Part shown: positions 16,029 to 16,080 of the stretch, piece after piece
How the letters are laid out: each line of letters opens with the position of its first letter
How positions within the stretch are numbered: the stretch's first letter is position 1
Source: Bacteroides sp.
GTDB taxonomy: Bacteria; Bacteroidota; Bacteroidia; Bacteroidales; Bacteroidaceae
Assembly: GCA_019416685.1 (NCBI GenBank)
Contig: DXWV01000023.1
Location: 1-16,080 of the forward strand
Reading direction: 5' to 3'
DNA: 16,080 bases
The notes under the pieces: generated by a model
What the model saw: the letters and a program-made list of their open reading frames with translations, nothing else
Database searches by the model: none
What the model was told of the DNA's origin: nothing
Made by a program: the position numbers and the translations under genes

Positions 16029-16080
16029 AGGGATATTCCTAAAATAATAAAATTAAAGGCAACTACTTCATTGCGAATTA

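Overview
This window looks like a chromosomal segment of a gut Bacteroides (phylum Bacteroidota). Four things point there: several exact matches to the Bacteroides -7 promoter box TAnnTTTG at sensible distances from genes; a SusC/SusD pair with its lipoproteins; A-rich start regions without strong Shine-Dalgarno sites; and a HAD phosphatase that, from memory, matches B. thetaiotaomicron BT2127 residue for residue at the active site. Species cannot be fixed from the sequence alone.

Positions 1-7739 are mostly housekeeping genes. On the + strand lie lysS (lysyl-tRNA synthetase), gpsA (glycerol-3-phosphate dehydrogenase) and pgi (glucose-6-phosphate isomerase), with an iterated hairpin between gpsA and pgi. 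A strong bidirectional terminator separates pgi from a convergent small lipoprotein gene. That gene shares a divergent promoter region with the BT2127-like HAD phosphatase. Next comes a minus-strand tRNA-Arg(CCG) with its own promoter box and terminator. Then asnA (ammonia-dependent asparagine synthetase) and ung (uracil-DNA glycosylase) lie 14 nt apart as a pair that ends in a hairpin plus T-rich terminator.

Positions 7740-8152 are an AT-rich intergenic region that ends in the best promoter of the window (TTG, 19-nt spacer, TATATTTG). It drives a four-gene accessory operon, 8153-15968: a SusC-like TonB-dependent transporter, a SusD-like surface lipoprotein, a 288-residue lipoprotein with an acidic surface-export-like signal, and a 794-residue secreted modular protein. 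The operon closes with a textbook intrinsic terminator (15993-16028). The layout is that of a surface capture-and-import system, but no glycoside hydrolase, lyase, sulfatase, protease or dedicated regulator is visible. The cargo is therefore open; peptides are a reasonable alternative to glycans.

The points most worth a second look are: (1) the tRNA-Arg, in which the near-universal G19-C56 tertiary pair appears replaced by A19-U56, with G1.U72 at the end of the acceptor stem; (2) the 794-residue protein, which ends in a type IX secretion-like sorting domain although gut Bacteroides are generally thought to lack that system; (3) the HAD protein, which is probably an inorganic pyrophosphatase rather than a beta-phosphoglucomutase; and (4) the iterated hairpin inside the gpsA-pgi gap. 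I found no CRISPR array, insertion sequence, phage gene or defence system.
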